DNA of 64,000 nucleotides from Dehalococcoidia bacterium (GCA_022827095.1 JAJDTP010000004.1:124001-188000); one strand, 5' to 3'; positions 32,890-44,019 are shown, counted from the stretch's first letter. The notes: generated by a model from the letters alone, not told the origin. A program made the numbers and translations.

Positions 32890-33975
32890 TCAGGCGACCT
32901 GGTACTGGGCGATGGCGTCCTGGCTGAAGGACAGCCCCAAACCCGGCCGGTCGGGCACCACCAGGTCCCCGTCCACGATGTCCGGCGTCTCGTCGAACAG
33001 CCGCAGCGACCACGGCATGTACTCCACCGTCAGTCCGTTGGGAATGGCCGAGATCGTATGCACCTGCACTTCCGGTATCAGGTGGGACACCACCGGCAGG
33101 TTGAAGGCCTCCGCCATGCCGGCGATCTTGCGGAAGGGCGTGATCCCGCCGGCGCGCAGCAGGTCCACCATCACGATGTCGATGCTGCGCTGCTCCACCA
33201 TGTGGCGGAAGGGCCGGATGCCGTAGACGTACTCTCCGGCCGCGATGGGCGTCGTCAGCGCGTCGGCCACGCGAGCCAGGCCCTGGTAGTCGTCCCGCGC
33301 CACCACGTCCTCCAGCCAGAAGAGGCGGTACTCCTCCACCATGCTGCCGATCTGGATGGCCTGGTTCACGTTCCAAAGCTGGTTGATGTCGCACATCAGG
33401 TCGATGTCGGGCCCGATGGCGTCGCGCAGGGTGCGGATGCGGGCCACCTCGCGGGCGGCCGTGGGCTCCGCGCCCATCTGCGTCTTCATCTGGCGGAACC
33501 CCTGCTCCACCAGGCGCGGGCCGGCCTCGGACAGGTACTCCAGACCCATGGGGCGCATCAGCGCGCCGCTGGCGTAGGTGGGCGCCCGGTCCCGGTAGCC
33601 GCCCATCAGCCCGCACACGGTCTGGTCCAGCGCCTTGCCCTTGATGTCCCACACCGCCATGTCGATGGGCGCCAATCCCAACGACAGGATGCCCTCCGGC
33701 CCGGCCGACGAGCACGCGTCCATCAGCTTGCCCCACACGGCCTCGGGATTCATCGGGTCCTCGCCCACCGCCAGCTGCACCAGGTCGTCCACTGCCCGCC
33801 GCAGCGCATGCACCAGCGGCCCGCCGAAAAAGGTCACGCCGATGCCGTTGATACCCTCGTCGGTATGGAGTTCCAGTGTGACGAACTCGCGGGTGCCCGG
33901 TTGGTCGATGCCCACCACCAGCGGGTTGTCCGCCGGTGTCTGCAGAATGCGCGTGGTGCCGCCGGTGATTCTCAT
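32890..33975 (-). CDS. Mandelate racemase/muconate lactonizing enzyme-family protein
   Basis: This 361-residue enolase-superfamily enzyme has an N-terminal capping domain and a barrel. Metal ligands fit Asp in DIDLMCDINQLWNV, Glu in YRLFWLEDVVARDD and Glu in PIAAGEYVYG. A basic Lys (QMKTQMG) and His (PVVSHLIPEVQVH) are candidates for the catalytic bases. Members abstract a proton alpha to a carboxylate, as racemases or sugar-acid dehydratases. The substrate is unknown. Its start overlaps the upstream coiled-coil gene's stop by 4 bp (ATGA). Confidence 0.92.
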   Translation of the reverse strand: MRITGGTTRILQTPADNPLVVGIDQPGTREFVTLELHTDEGINGIGVTFFGGPLVHALRRAVDDLVQLAVGEDPMNPEAVWGKLMDACSSAGPEGILSLGLAPIDMAVWDIKGKALDQTVCGLMGGYRDRAPTYASGALMRPMGLEYLSEAGPRLVEQGFRQMKTQMGAEPTAAREVARIRTLRDAIGPDIDLMCDINQLWNVNQAIQIGSMVEEYRLFWLEDVVARDDYQGLARVADALTTPIAAGEYVYGIRPFRHMVEQRSIDIVMVDLLRAGGITPFRKIAGMAEAFNLPVVSHLIPEVQVHTISAIPNGLTVEYMPWSLRLFDETPDIVDGDLVVPDRPGLGLSFSQDAIAQYQVA

Positions 33976-34778
33976 ATCTCGTCGTCTCCTTCTTCGTTCC
34001 GGTACCGTGGGCGTAGAGTGATCACCGATACCTCAGCATCGCTGGCTCTGATACGATCCCGGTCGTCTATCGATTCACCCACTACAACGGCTATGGAATC
34101 TTCCCGATAAACCGTTGCGAGGATGTCCGCTCGATGTCGAGCGCGGCTGATGTCGTGCTCATCGATCCTCGCCGATGCCTCGACGACCACCCACACCGGT
34201 TGGTTATCGGAAGAACGCCGGCCGTGAAGCACCAGGTCAGCCCACCTGACCTGATCCGAGCCGAGCTCAACTGTTCCGTCCAATTCAGCTTGGCGAATGT
34301 CGTTTATCGTTTCCTGGGCCAGTGATATTCCGGGTCCGACCAGGGTATCGCAGTGGTACAAACCCATCTGTTGTATTACCCGAGGCGCTATCTGCTTGGC
34401 CGCCGTGATCTCGAGAATGCTGCCGCGGAGATCGCCGAGCTGATTCTCGATTCGACCCAGACGACGGTTGGTGCGCGCTTGCTCCGTTTTCAGGTCGGCG
34501 ACATCGGTCTTCAGACCACCTACGTCGGCCTTCACCTCAGCCATGTCGGATTTCAAACCGGCGACATCGGTTTCCAAGTGATCCAGACGTTCGTTCACGA
34601 CGCGGAACTGTTCGGCAGTCTGCCGGGCCAATTCCTCCACCGTTTTGGTCAACGACGCCATCATTTCCGGCAGACGCAGCACCTCCTCAGTGAGGACTAG
34701 CCCGCGAATGGTGCTGAGCCATTCCGGCCGCTCCTGGAGGATTCTCGCCAGGTCACTGATGTCGTTTATGGTGGTCAT
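33972..34778 (-). CDS. Coiled-coil protein with C-terminal nuclease-like domain
   Basis: This 268-residue protein has an N-terminal helical part (~1-45) and a long coiled coil (~45-115) with a repeating seven-residue pattern of ETDVAGLKSDMAEVKADVGG and similar units. A C-terminal domain (~125-268) contains RWADLVLHGRRSS...QPVWVVVEASARID, which resembles a PD-(D/E)XK core (D...E.S). This resembles unnamed coiled-coil proteins seen in cyanobacteria and Chloroflexota; I assign no function. It overlaps the enolase-superfamily gene by 4 bp. Confidence 0.75.
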   Translation of the reverse strand: MTTINDISDLARILQERPEWLSTIRGLVLTEEVLRLPEMMASLTKTVEELARQTAEQFRVVNERLDHLETDVAGLKSDMAEVKADVGGLKTDVADLKTEQARTNRRLGRIENQLGDLRGSILEITAAKQIAPRVIQQMGLYHCDTLVGPGISLAQETINDIRQAELDGTVELGSDQVRWADLVLHGRRSSDNQPVWVVVEASARIDEHDISRARHRADILATVYREDSIAVVVGESIDDRDRIRASDAEVSVITLRPRYRNEEGDDEI

Positions 34779-34926
34779 AGGTCGATGCGTTCTTAATCTA
34801 TCAATTGGATCGAGCTGTCAGAACCAATTATAACCCGAACCACCAGGCGTGGTTTGACGCCCGCCCGCTGCCGGCGTAGCATGACTCGTATCAAACCTGT
34901 AGTTTCCAGATACCCGGGAGGCGCCG

Positions 34927-35805
34927 ATGACGACTGTACCGAACAATACCGACGAAATCCGCCAGGCCGTCCAGGACCACTACGGCCAGCGCGCCCTGCG
35001 GGTGATCGACCTTACCGATGTCACGCCGGCCCAGGGCGTCGGCTGCGGCGCCGAAAACTGCGGCCACGGCGCCTGTGGCGCAGACGATTGCGGACACGAC
35101 GCCGCGGCCTGCGGGTGCGGCGATGCGACCGCCGCCGCCTGCTGCGGACCCGCCGACACCGAGCACGCCATGGCTTTGTACAACGAGGCCCAGCTCCAGG
35201 GCCTTCCCGTGGAGGCGATGGCCGCCTCCGCCGGATGTGGCAACCCGACCGCGTTGGCCGACCTGCGCCCCGGCGAAACCGTGTTGGACCTGGGCTCCGG
35301 CGGCGGCATCGACTGCTTCATCGCGGCTGAGCAGGTGGGCGAGTCCGGCCGGGTCTTCGGGTTGGACATGACCCCCGAGATGCTCGCGCTGGCCAACGCC
35401 AACCGCGACCGTATGGGCGTCACCAACGTGGAGTTTGTGAAGGGCCATCTCGAGGACATTCCGCTGCCCGACGCCAGCGTAAACGTAGTGATCAGCAACT
35501 GCGTCATCTGCCTGTCTCCTGACAAGGACGCCGTGTTCCGGGAAGCTTTCCGCGTGCTGACGCCCGGCGGCCGGCTGCACGTGTCCGACATGCTCGCCCT
35601 CACCGAGGACGGCCCCCGCCTGACCGATGCCGAGTCCTGGGCGTCCTGCATCGGCGGCGCCGAGTATCGCGGCACCTACCTGGCCCGCATGGAATCCGCC
35701 GGCTTCGTGGACATCGCGACCATCGACGAGTCGATCCGCTGCGACGATGACGATGTTCCCCTGAACGTCGCCAGCGTCAAGGTGTCGGCGCGCAAACCCG
35801 AGTAG
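34927..35805 (+). CDS. arsM: Arsenite methyltransferase-like protein with Cys-rich insert
   Basis: This 292-residue SAM-dependent methyltransferase reads LRPGETVLDLGSGGGIDCFI (SAM motif I) and VFGLDMTPEMLALANANRDR. The catalytic-type cysteines are in AASAGCGNP, SNCVICLSPDK and WASCIGGAEYRG. This is the ArsM pattern, methylating As(III). Between residues ~38 and 75 is an insert with eight Cys and two His (CGAENCGHGACGADDCGHDA and onward) that could bind metal. GGGAGG precedes the ATG. It stands alone; no arsR-like regulator is in the window. Confidence 0.9.
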   Translation: MTTVPNNTDEIRQAVQDHYGQRALRVIDLTDVTPAQGVGCGAENCGHGACGADDCGHDAAACGCGDATAAACCGPADTEHAMALYNEAQLQGLPVEAMAASAGCGNPTALADLRPGETVLDLGSGGGIDCFIAAEQVGESGRVFGLDMTPEMLALANANRDRMGVTNVEFVKGHLEDIPLPDASVNVVISNCVICLSPDKDAVFREAFRVLTPGGRLHVSDMLALTEDGPRLTDAESWASCIGGAEYRGTYLARMESAGFVDIATIDESIRCDDDDVPLNVASVKVSARKPE

Positions 35806-35836
35806 TCGCGCCGAAATTCCGAACGGCTGCAACACG

Positions 35837-35862
35837 GGGCGGGCTCGATGGCTCGCCCTTTT
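35837..35862 (+). terminator. Hairpin with T run after arsM
   Basis: Arms gggcgggc/gctcgccc (one mismatch) with a short loop, then TTTT. It lies 32 bp after the arsM stop. Confidence 0.6.
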
Positions 35863-35892
35863 ACAACCGTGCCACGCTCCCGCATTGCGCGT

Positions 35893-35898
35893 TATAAT
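35893..35898 (+). promoter_or_regulatory. Putative -10 box of the ABC ATPase gene
   Basis: A consensus TATAAT lies 42 bp before the ATG at 35940. No convincing -35 hexamer is present. Confidence 0.4.
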
Positions 35899-35939
35899 GC
35901 CGGAGGTTGGCCGCAACACCTCGGTTGAGATGGTCCAGA

Positions 35940-37190
35940 ATGTCCGAAACGCCTCAAAATAGTAACGCTGACGATTACGCTCGCCAGTTCATGCCGCCGG
36001 AGCGGCGGGCCCGGCTGGCCGCCGAACAACCGCCGGCGAACATCGTCGAGGAAACTGTCGCGGTGGCAGATGCCCATCTTACGCCCACGGTAGATGAGCC
36101 TCCGGCATCCGTGGAGGAAGTTTCCGAAGCTCCCGTGGCCACCGACGACGCGTCTCGGGACGTGCCGGAAATGGCTCCAATCGCACAAGCGCCGCCGCCA
36201 CGACCTGCATCCGATAACGGCGCGCGGCCCGTCGCGCCGGCTCCGGCCCCCGAGCCGTGGCAGACCGACGACGAAGATGAGAGCACGCCGGCGTACGTCG
36301 AGGCCAACGACCTCTTCAAAATCTACAAGCCGGCCGACCTGGAAGTGGTTGCCCTGCGCGGCGTCGACCTCGAGGTCAGGGCTGGTGAACTGATCGGCAT
36401 CGTCGGCGCCAGCGGTTCCGGCAAGACCACCCTGCTGAACATCCTCGCCGGCCTCGAGCGCCCCTCCGCCGGCCGCATCCGGGTGGGCGAGCGGGACCTG
36501 CTGGACATCACCGATCAGGACCTGGTGGCCTACCGTCGCCGCGAGGTCGGCTTTGTGTGGCAGGCCACCGGCCGCAATCTGGTGCCGTACCTCAGCGTGC
36601 GGGACAATATCGAGTTGCCCCAGGCCATCGCCGGCGCGGGCAAGCGGCAGCGGCGCGAACGTGCCGAGGAACTGCTGGAAGCCCTTCAGATGTCCGACAA
36701 AGGACGCCGTTACCCGTCCGAGCTTTCCGGCGGCGAGCAGCAGCGCGTGGCTATCGCTGTGGCCCTGGCCAACAACCCGCCGCTGCTCCTGGCCGACGAG
36801 CCGACCGGTGAACTCGACACCAACATGGCCGAGGACGTCTTCCGGATGCTCCAGCGCATCAACCGGCGGTTCGGCGTAACCATCATCATCGTCACCCACT
36901 ACGCCGGCATCGCGCGCTGGGTGGACCGCGTGGTGCGCATCAGGGATGGGCGCATCGGCTCCGAGTCCTACCTAATGTCCTCCTATCGGGGCGACGAGGG
37001 CCAGGAGGAGGAATACCTGGTGGTCGACCGCGCCGGTCGTCTCCAGTTGCCCCGCGAATACGTGGAGCAGTTGTCGCTGGAGGGACTGGCCACCGCCGGC
37101 ATGGACGCGGACACCGGCTCCATCACGCTGCGGCCCGCCACCGCGCCCCACCGCAGCCGCGAAAGGTGGGAAACCATTGCCGACGACTAG
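35940..37190 (+). CDS. LolD/MacB-type ABC ATPase with extended N-terminus
   Basis: This 416-residue ATPase has a long N-terminal region (~1-110) rich in Ala, Pro and acidic residues, probably disordered. A complete nucleotide-binding domain follows: GASGSGKTTLLNILAGLERP (Walker A), LSGGEQQRVAIAVALANNPP (signature) and LLLADEPTGELD (Walker B). A ~70-residue C-terminal extension ends SRERWETIADD. The start at 35940 is preferred over TTG 35907 because of ribosome-site spacing. A second ATPase of the same class follows 37 bp later. No permease gene is adjacent. Confidence 0.88.
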   Translation: MSETPQNSNADDYARQFMPPERRARLAAEQPPANIVEETVAVADAHLTPTVDEPPASVEEVSEAPVATDDASRDVPEMAPIAQAPPPRPASDNGARPVAPAPAPEPWQTDDEDESTPAYVEANDLFKIYKPADLEVVALRGVDLEVRAGELIGIVGASGSGKTTLLNILAGLERPSAGRIRVGERDLLDITDQDLVAYRRREVGFVWQATGRNLVPYLSVRDNIELPQAIAGAGKRQRRERAEELLEALQMSDKGRRYPSELSGGEQQRVAIAVALANNPPLLLADEPTGELDTNMAEDVFRMLQRINRRFGVTIIIVTHYAGIARWVDRVVRIRDGRIGSESYLMSSYRGDEGQEEEYLVVDRAGRLQLPREYVEQLSLEGLATAGMDADTGSITLRPATAPHRSRERWETIADD

Positions 37191-37227
37191 GAGCTCTGTC
37201 CCCGGTGTTGCGAACTGAGGTAACTCC

Positions 37228-37932
37228 ATGGCGGAAGTGACTGCTGCCCTGGCTTCGGAATCGGTCGTGCGCGAGTTCGGCGAGGGAGAAAGCGCCGTCC
37301 GCGCTGTCAACGAGGTCACGGTGAACATCGCGCCCGGCGAGTTCGTTGCCCTGGTGGGGCGATCCGGATCAGGCAAGACCACCCTGTTGAACCTGCTGGC
37401 AGGTCTCGACCGCCCCAGCTCCGGCAAGGTGTGGTTCGAAGGACGCGAACTGTCCCAGATGCCCGAGCGCGACCTCGTCGGCCTCCGACGCGACCGCATC
37501 GGCTTCGTGTTCCAGTCCTTCGGGCTGATTCCCCTACTGTCGGCATTCGAGAACGTGGAACTTCCCCTGCACATCGCCGGCGTGTCGTGGCGCGACCGCC
37601 GCCGCCGCGCCAACGAGGCCCTGGACCTGGTGGGTCTTACCGGCCGCTCTGGCCACCGCCCCTACGAGCTGTCCGGCGGCGAGCAGCAGCGTGTCGCCAT
37701 CGCCCGCGCCCTGGTGGCTGACCCGTCGGTGCTCTTCGCCGACGAACCCACCGGCGAGCTCGACAGCGTCACCGGCCAGACCATCGGCGGCATCATGCGC
37801 GACATCGGCGCCAGTCGCGGCGTCACCGTCGTCACCGCCACCCACGACCTGCTGCTCGCCGACATGGCCGACCGCCGCCTCCAGATGGCCGACGGGCGCA
37901 TCGCATCGGTTGACGGCGCGCCGTCGACCTGA
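37228..37932 (+). CDS. LolD/MacB-type ABC ATPase
   Basis: This 234-residue ATPase is a standard single-domain protein: GRSGSGKTTLLNLLAGLDRP (Walker A), LSGGEQQRVAIARALVADPS and LFADEPTGELDSVTGQTI. It belongs to the MacB/LolD class that drives FtsX-like permeases in lipoprotein or macrolide transport. TGAGGTAACTCC before the ATG gives a good ribosome site. It forms a pair with the preceding ATPase; the partner permeases must lie elsewhere. Confidence 0.9.
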   Translation: MAEVTAALASESVVREFGEGESAVRAVNEVTVNIAPGEFVALVGRSGSGKTTLLNLLAGLDRPSSGKVWFEGRELSQMPERDLVGLRRDRIGFVFQSFGLIPLLSAFENVELPLHIAGVSWRDRRRRANEALDLVGLTGRSGHRPYELSGGEQQRVAIARALVADPSVLFADEPTGELDSVTGQTIGGIMRDIGASRGVTVVTATHDLLLADMADRRLQMADGRIASVDGAPST

Positions 37933-37964
37933 CCCAGATCATCCGTCCTTCGCCGGCCCGTTGT

Positions 37965-37994
37965 TTGCGGCGTTCCGCACGGGCATGTTATAGT
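37965..37994 (+). promoter_or_regulatory. Putative promoter of rpsU
   Basis: TTGCGG (37965-37970) and TATAGT (37989-37994) are separated by 18 bp, 47 bp before the S21 ATG. Confidence 0.5.
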
Positions 37995-38040
37995 CGCGCC
38001 TACTTGGAAGTATCCTGGAACACGTAATCGGGAGCATTGC

Positions 38041-38226
38041 ATGGCTTACGTAACGCCGCGAGATGGCGAAACCCCAGAGAGCCTGGTGAATCGATTCCGG
38101 GCGTCTGTACAACACGCCGGTATCCTGCGCGAACTGAAGGACCGTCGGTTCTTCCGCTCCAAGGCGCAGAAGGAGCGCTTGGCGGCCCAGCGGGCGGCAC
38201 GCCGACGGCGGCGGCAGCGGCGGTAG
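38041..38226 (+). CDS. rpsU: 30S ribosomal protein S21
   Basis: This 61-residue basic protein matches S21: ESLVNRFRASVQHAGILREL, then KDRRFFRSKAQKERLAAQRA and an Arg-rich tail RRRRRQRR. It binds the small ribosomal subunit near the 3' end of 16S rRNA. GGGAG precedes the ATG. The length is typical for the short S21 of Gram-positive-like phyla. Confidence 0.93.
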   Translation: MAYVTPRDGETPESLVNRFRASVQHAGILRELKDRRFFRSKAQKERLAAQRAARRRRRQRR

Positions 38227-38371
38227 GCCATCGCGAGGCTGGCCCGCGGTCAGCCTTCGCAAATTGACCGGTTGCGGGCACGGTGCTAGACTCCGCCCGC
38301 GTCATAGACGGAATGGGCCGGCCGGGGCGTCAGCACGCCCGGCGGCGTTCTTCATATCAAGGAGGGCAGGT

Positions 38372-38713
38372 TTGCCGCGCTACGATTATCGCTGTACGGA
38401 GTGCTCTAACGAGTTCGAGTTGGTTCAAAAATTCAGCGAGGCGGGACAGGGAGAGTGCCCATTGTGCGGCGGCGCCGGCCAGCGGGTATTCCACGCCGTG
38501 CCGGTGATTTACAAGGGCAGCGGCTTCTACACCACTGACTACGGTCGCCCCAAGCGCCCCGTCGAGAAGGAAGACAGCAAGGAGACCGCCTCCGAATCAA
38601 CGTCCTCCTCGAGTTCGTCCAACGGCAGCAGCGGCGACAGTTCGTCTGGTAACTCCGGTTCCTCCTCCGATTCACCGGCGCCGGCAGCGGCGGCCGCCGG
38701 CGACTCCGCTTGA
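38372..38713 (+). CDS. FmdB-family zinc-ribbon protein
   Basis: This 113-residue protein starts at TTG 38372 with AAGGAGGGCAGG just upstream. It begins [20 protein letters not shown] and contains [16 protein letters not shown]; the two CxxC pairs form a zinc ribbon of the FmdB (PF09723) type. The C-terminal ~45 residues are nearly all Ser, Gly, Asn, Pro and Ala and must be disordered. Proteins of this family are small putative regulatory factors of unknown function. It lies between rpsU and dtd on the same strand. Confidence 0.88.
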   Translation: MPRYDYRCTECSNEFELVQKFSEAGQGECPLCGGAGQRVFHAVPVIYKGSGFYTTDYGRPKRPVEKEDSKETASESTSSSSSSNGSSGDSSSGNSGSSSDSPAPAAAAAGDSA

Positions 38714-38738
38714 TAACCCGTCGGCCACACGACCAATC

Positions 38739-38762
38739 AGGCCGCGCTCCAGGGTGCGGCCT
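38739..38762 (+). terminator. Hairpin between fmdB and dtd
   Basis: Seven-base arms aggccgc/gcggcct with a 10-nt loop, followed by ttcc. It lies 26 bp after the FmdB stop. Confidence 0.5.
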
Positions 38763-38793
38763 TTCCATTGCCCGCAATGCGTTTCCCAAAACC

Positions 38794-39258
38794 ATGCGCG
38801 CCCTGATCCAGCGAGTGACCTCCGCCTCGGTCACCATTGACGACACCGAGGTTGGACACATCGGGCCCGGTCTGGTGGCGCTCCTCGGCGTCGCGGAGGG
38901 CGACGACGAGGCCGACGCCCGCTACCTGGTGGACAAGATCGTCAACATGCGCATCTTCGCTGACGAGCAGGGCCGCTTCAACCTGTCAGCCCTCGATACC
39001 GGCGGCGACCTTCTGGTCGTGTCCCAGTTCACTTTGCACGCCGACACCCGCCGGGGCCGCCGTCCGGACTTCACCGCCGCCGCCGATCCCGAAACGGCCA
39101 ACCGCCTCTACGAACAGTCCGTGCAGATGTTCCGCGACACCGGCCTGAAGGTCGCGACCGGCGAGTTCCAGGCCTACATGCAGGTCAGCCTGCAGAACGA
39201 CGGCCCGGTCACCATCATGGTCGACAGCGCCGACCGCGGCCGACCCCGTCGGGGCTAA
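38794..39258 (+). CDS. dtd: D-aminoacyl-tRNA deacylase
   Basis: This 154-residue enzyme frees tRNA from D-amino acids. It reads [20 protein letters not shown] at the start, [20 protein letters not shown] (the SQFTL motif) in the middle, and the GPVTIMVDS strand near the end, all typical of Dtd. The Gly-cis-Pro motif that gates the site is present as NDGPVTIM. The ATG at 38794 begins the conserved sequence; an upstream extension is discarded. Length is close to the usual ~150. Confidence 0.93.
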   Translation: MRALIQRVTSASVTIDDTEVGHIGPGLVALLGVAEGDDEADARYLVDKIVNMRIFADEQGRFNLSALDTGGDLLVVSQFTLHADTRRGRRPDFTAAADPETANRLYEQSVQMFRDTGLKVATGEFQAYMQVSLQNDGPVTIMVDSADRGRPRRG

Positions 39259-39285
39259 TCAGTCGCGCAGTTCGTTGGCTCCGGC

Positions 39286-39816
39286 CTACCGGTGCCAGCC
39301 CATCCCCTTGTACATCCCGCGCAGGAAGGCGATCTGCCCGCCGTGGGATACGCAGTCCCAGGTCATCTGGCCCAGCGCCGCCGCCACCGTTCGCGGCTCC
39401 GACACCGGCGGGATGATCTTCGCCTGCTGCATCTGGGCTTCCGTGAGGCCGGGCAGGTATTCGCGCAGCGCCGAGCGCACCTGCTCGAAGTACTCCATCT
39501 GCAGGGCGCGTGACGGCGGTTGCCAGTCGCACACCATCTGGTGCGTCCAGCCCAGCCCCCGGTTCTCGCCGTCGGCCGGCATCCCGAAGTGCTGCTCCCA
39601 GTTGTTGGTGTCCCAAAGCTGCGGCAGGTCGCGCAGGCGGGTGTGGATGAACGAGTCGATCACCTGTGACAGGTGCCAGAGGGTCCACGCCACCGAGTTG
39701 CAGTCCGGGGCGGGGATTCGCTTGAACTCTTCCTCGTCCAGATCTCTCAGCGCCAGGTCGATGGTGGTGAAGTTGTTCTCCAGGGCCGAAATCAGGCCGT
39801 CGGCTGCAGCGGACAT
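39286..39816 (-). CDS. DinB-family protein
   Basis: This 176-residue four-helix protein has the DinB pattern SVAWTLWHLSQVIDSFIHTR with its first metal His, a central region with HFGMPADG and HQMVCDWQPP, and a C-terminal QMTWDCVSHGGQIAFLRGMY with the last His. A three-His metal site is plausible. The ATG at 39816 is supported by AGGAGG nine bases upstream. Function unknown; DinB-like enzymes include thiol-transferases. It is convergent with dtd. Confidence 0.87.
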   Translation of the reverse strand: MSAAADGLISALENNFTTIDLALRDLDEEEFKRIPAPDCNSVAWTLWHLSQVIDSFIHTRLRDLPQLWDTNNWEQHFGMPADGENRGLGWTHQMVCDWQPPSRALQMEYFEQVRSALREYLPGLTEAQMQQAKIIPPVSEPRTVAAALGQMTWDCVSHGGQIAFLRGMYKGMGWHR

Positions 39817-39909
39817 GGTGGTCGCCTCCTGGTGATGGGTGAATGGAATGCTGTCTCTAGGATAACAGCAACGCGGGCCGCGCCTCACGCGCCCAGTCTG
39901 CTCCGAACC

Positions 39910-42210
<2,301 letters not shown>

Positions 42211-42265
42211 CAACGTAACCTCCCCACTTCGCCGGTTGTCTGATGCGCACCCCTTCGCTTGAACC

Positions 42266-42357
42266 GTCATTGCGAGCGAAGCGCGGCAATCTCGTTGGGG
42301 CAAGGAACGTTGCTGCGGGAACGTGATCTCCACGTCGCCTCACTCCTCGCGATGACA
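42266..42357. repeat. Palindromic MITE-like element, copy 12
   Basis: Core gtcattgcgagcgaagcg ... cactcctcgcgatgaca. It is separated by 32 bp from copy 13. Confidence 0.75.
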
Positions 42358-42389
42358 AAAGGGGCAAGCATGATCGCCGGTTATTGGTT

Positions 42390-42501
42390 GTCATTGCGAG
42401 CAAAGCGTGGCAATCTCGTCAGTATAGCCACGGTCATTGACGAAACAAGGTGTGTATCTCATCGGGATTGCCACTGATGCCCACGGCATCCTCGCAATGA
42501 C
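42390..42501. repeat. Palindromic MITE-like element, copy 13
   Basis: Core gtcattgcgagcaaagcg ... ggcatcctcgcaatgac. The central part differs from other copies and contains a second gtcattgac. Confidence 0.72.
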
Positions 42502-42569
42502 AGGCGGCAAGAATGGGTGGGAGTGAGGCGAAACTTCCGCACTGAGGCCGACCCGGCCGGGAGGGCAGT

Positions 42570-43904
42570 ATGACGACACAGGTAGAGGCTCCCGTTGACG
42601 AGCGGATCGTAGGTGTATTGCGGCAACTGGGCATCGAGCGGGCCCACTTCGCATCCCGAAATCTGGGCGACTGGCGAGGATTGACGGTCAATTTCGCGGA
42701 CGCCATCGCTTCCCTGACGCTGGTCTGTCCGCTGGGGTTCGATTCCCAGGCGCTGGCCCCTTTCGGCGACCGGCTCCTGGTGTTCAACGCCGACCGCGGC
42801 GGCGCGACGGCGACCATAGACCGCAACCTGGCGGGCCTCCCGGCGGTCGCTAAGGTCACCCTGGCCGACTACGGTTACCCCAACAACTACGCCGACATCG
42901 GCGTCGAACAGGGCGAAGGCATGATCGCGCCCATGCTCGACTTCCTCGCCGGCTCGGACCCAGGTAGCAGCCTGCCCAGCGCGTCCCCTTCGGTTGAGGA
43001 AGGGGAGGTCGACGACATCTACTTCAAGGTCCAGGGATCGGGTCCTCCACTGGTCCTGCTGCCGTTGGGAGCCGCGCCAGCCCAATGGGACCCGGTTGTC
43101 GCGGCCTTCACCGAGCGATACTGCGTGATCACCCTCACCGGACCGGCGCTGGGCATGGTGGGCAGCCTGGAGGGCCGGGGCCGCACTCCCGGGTACCTGT
43201 CCGCCGTGGGCAGCCTGATCGACGCGGTGCAGATCCAGCCCGGCGAGAGCGTGCTGGAGGCCGGTTGCGGCACCGGCGTCCTCTGCCGCTGGGTGGCCCG
43301 CCGGACCAACCGCCAGAACCCGGTCTCCGGCGTGGACGTCAACACCTACTTCCTGCGCGAGGCGGCCGACATCGCCCGGCGCGAGGGCATGGACGACCTG
43401 GTGAGCTTCCACGAGGGCAGCGCCGAGGCCTTGCCTTTCGACGGCAACAGTTTCGACGTGGTCTTCTCCAGTACCGTCATCCAGCGTGTGAACGCCGACC
43501 TGATGCTGCCCGAGCTGGTGCGCGTCGTGAAACCCGGCGGCCGTATTGCCGTGCTGGGCCACGCCCACGACATGAACCGCTGGGTCAACCTGCCCCTGCG
43601 CGCCGATCTCAAGACCAGGATCGAGTCGCCGCCGTGGGTCGACGATCCCGGCCACCCCCAGGGATGTGACAACGCTTCGCTCTACGAGCGTTTCGCTAGG
43701 CTGGGGCTGGAAAACGCCAGGATGTTCCCTTTCATCAGCACCTTTGCGGAGCCGGACCGCCTGCAATTCATTCAAGGCGGCATCCTGCCCACCCTGAACG
43801 ATGAGGAAGCCGCCGAGTGGCGCGCAGCAGCGGAACAGGCCCAGGCCGACGGCACCTTCTTTATCTCCACCCCATTCCACTGCGCGGTGGGCACCAAGCC
43901 GTAG
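42570..43904 (+). CDS. Hydrolase-fold/SAM-methyltransferase fusion protein
   Basis: This 444-residue protein has three parts. Residues ~10-130 look like the C-terminal half of an alpha/beta hydrolase: a nucleophile-elbow region reads HFASRNLGDWRG, with no GxSxG, and the end reads GEGMIAPMLDFLAG where a His would be expected. Residues ~148-205 resemble the start of a second alpha/beta hydrolase (YFKVQGSGPPLVLLPLGAAP). Residues ~220-444 form a class I methyltransferase: VLEAGCGTGVLCRWVARRT, AEALPFDGNSFDVVFSS and RVVKPGGRIAVLGHA. The methyltransferase looks active; the hydrolase parts look catalytically dead. Substrate unknown. Confidence 0.8.
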   Translation: MTTQVEAPVDERIVGVLRQLGIERAHFASRNLGDWRGLTVNFADAIASLTLVCPLGFDSQALAPFGDRLLVFNADRGGATATIDRNLAGLPAVAKVTLADYGYPNNYADIGVEQGEGMIAPMLDFLAGSDPGSSLPSASPSVEEGEVDDIYFKVQGSGPPLVLLPLGAAPAQWDPVVAAFTERYCVITLTGPALGMVGSLEGRGRTPGYLSAVGSLIDAVQIQPGESVLEAGCGTGVLCRWVARRTNRQNPVSGVDVNTYFLREAADIARREGMDDLVSFHEGSAEALPFDGNSFDVVFSSTVIQRVNADLMLPELVRVVKPGGRIAVLGHAHDMNRWVNLPLRADLKTRIESPPWVDDPGHPQGCDNASLYERFARLGLENARMFPFISTFAEPDRLQFIQGGILPTLNDEEAAEWRAAAEQAQADGTFFISTPFHCAVGTKP

Positions 43905-44019
43905 CATCCGCCGGGCGGTCACCGCACGCAGCGGAACCGTCACGGCGAACCTGCTCAAGGCACAAAATTGGTCGGGGCGACGGCAACAACCCAGCCGACC
44001 CGACCAATTCGACGTCGTA

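Larger units (their letters stand above)
42211..42569. other. Intergenic region with two repeats
   Basis: This 359-bp gap holds two palindromic elements in succession (42266-42357 and 42390-42501). The rest contains the ribosome site of the next gene (GGGAGGGC). Confidence 0.65.

Noticed and set aside
38581-38700. Ser-rich FmdB tail as a separate low-complexity repeat or frameshift
   Set aside because: It stays in frame to a normal stop, and Ser/Gly tails are common in FmdB-type proteins.
42266-42501. Two adjacent repeat copies as a possible CRISPR array
   Set aside because: The units are ~90-110 bp palindromes with diverged centres and no short regular spacers; no cas genes are present.
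42733-42757. Sequence resembling a tRNA T-loop (ggttcgattcc)
   Set aside because: It lies in frame inside the hydrolase/methyltransferase gene and no acceptor, D or anticodon stems can be formed around it.
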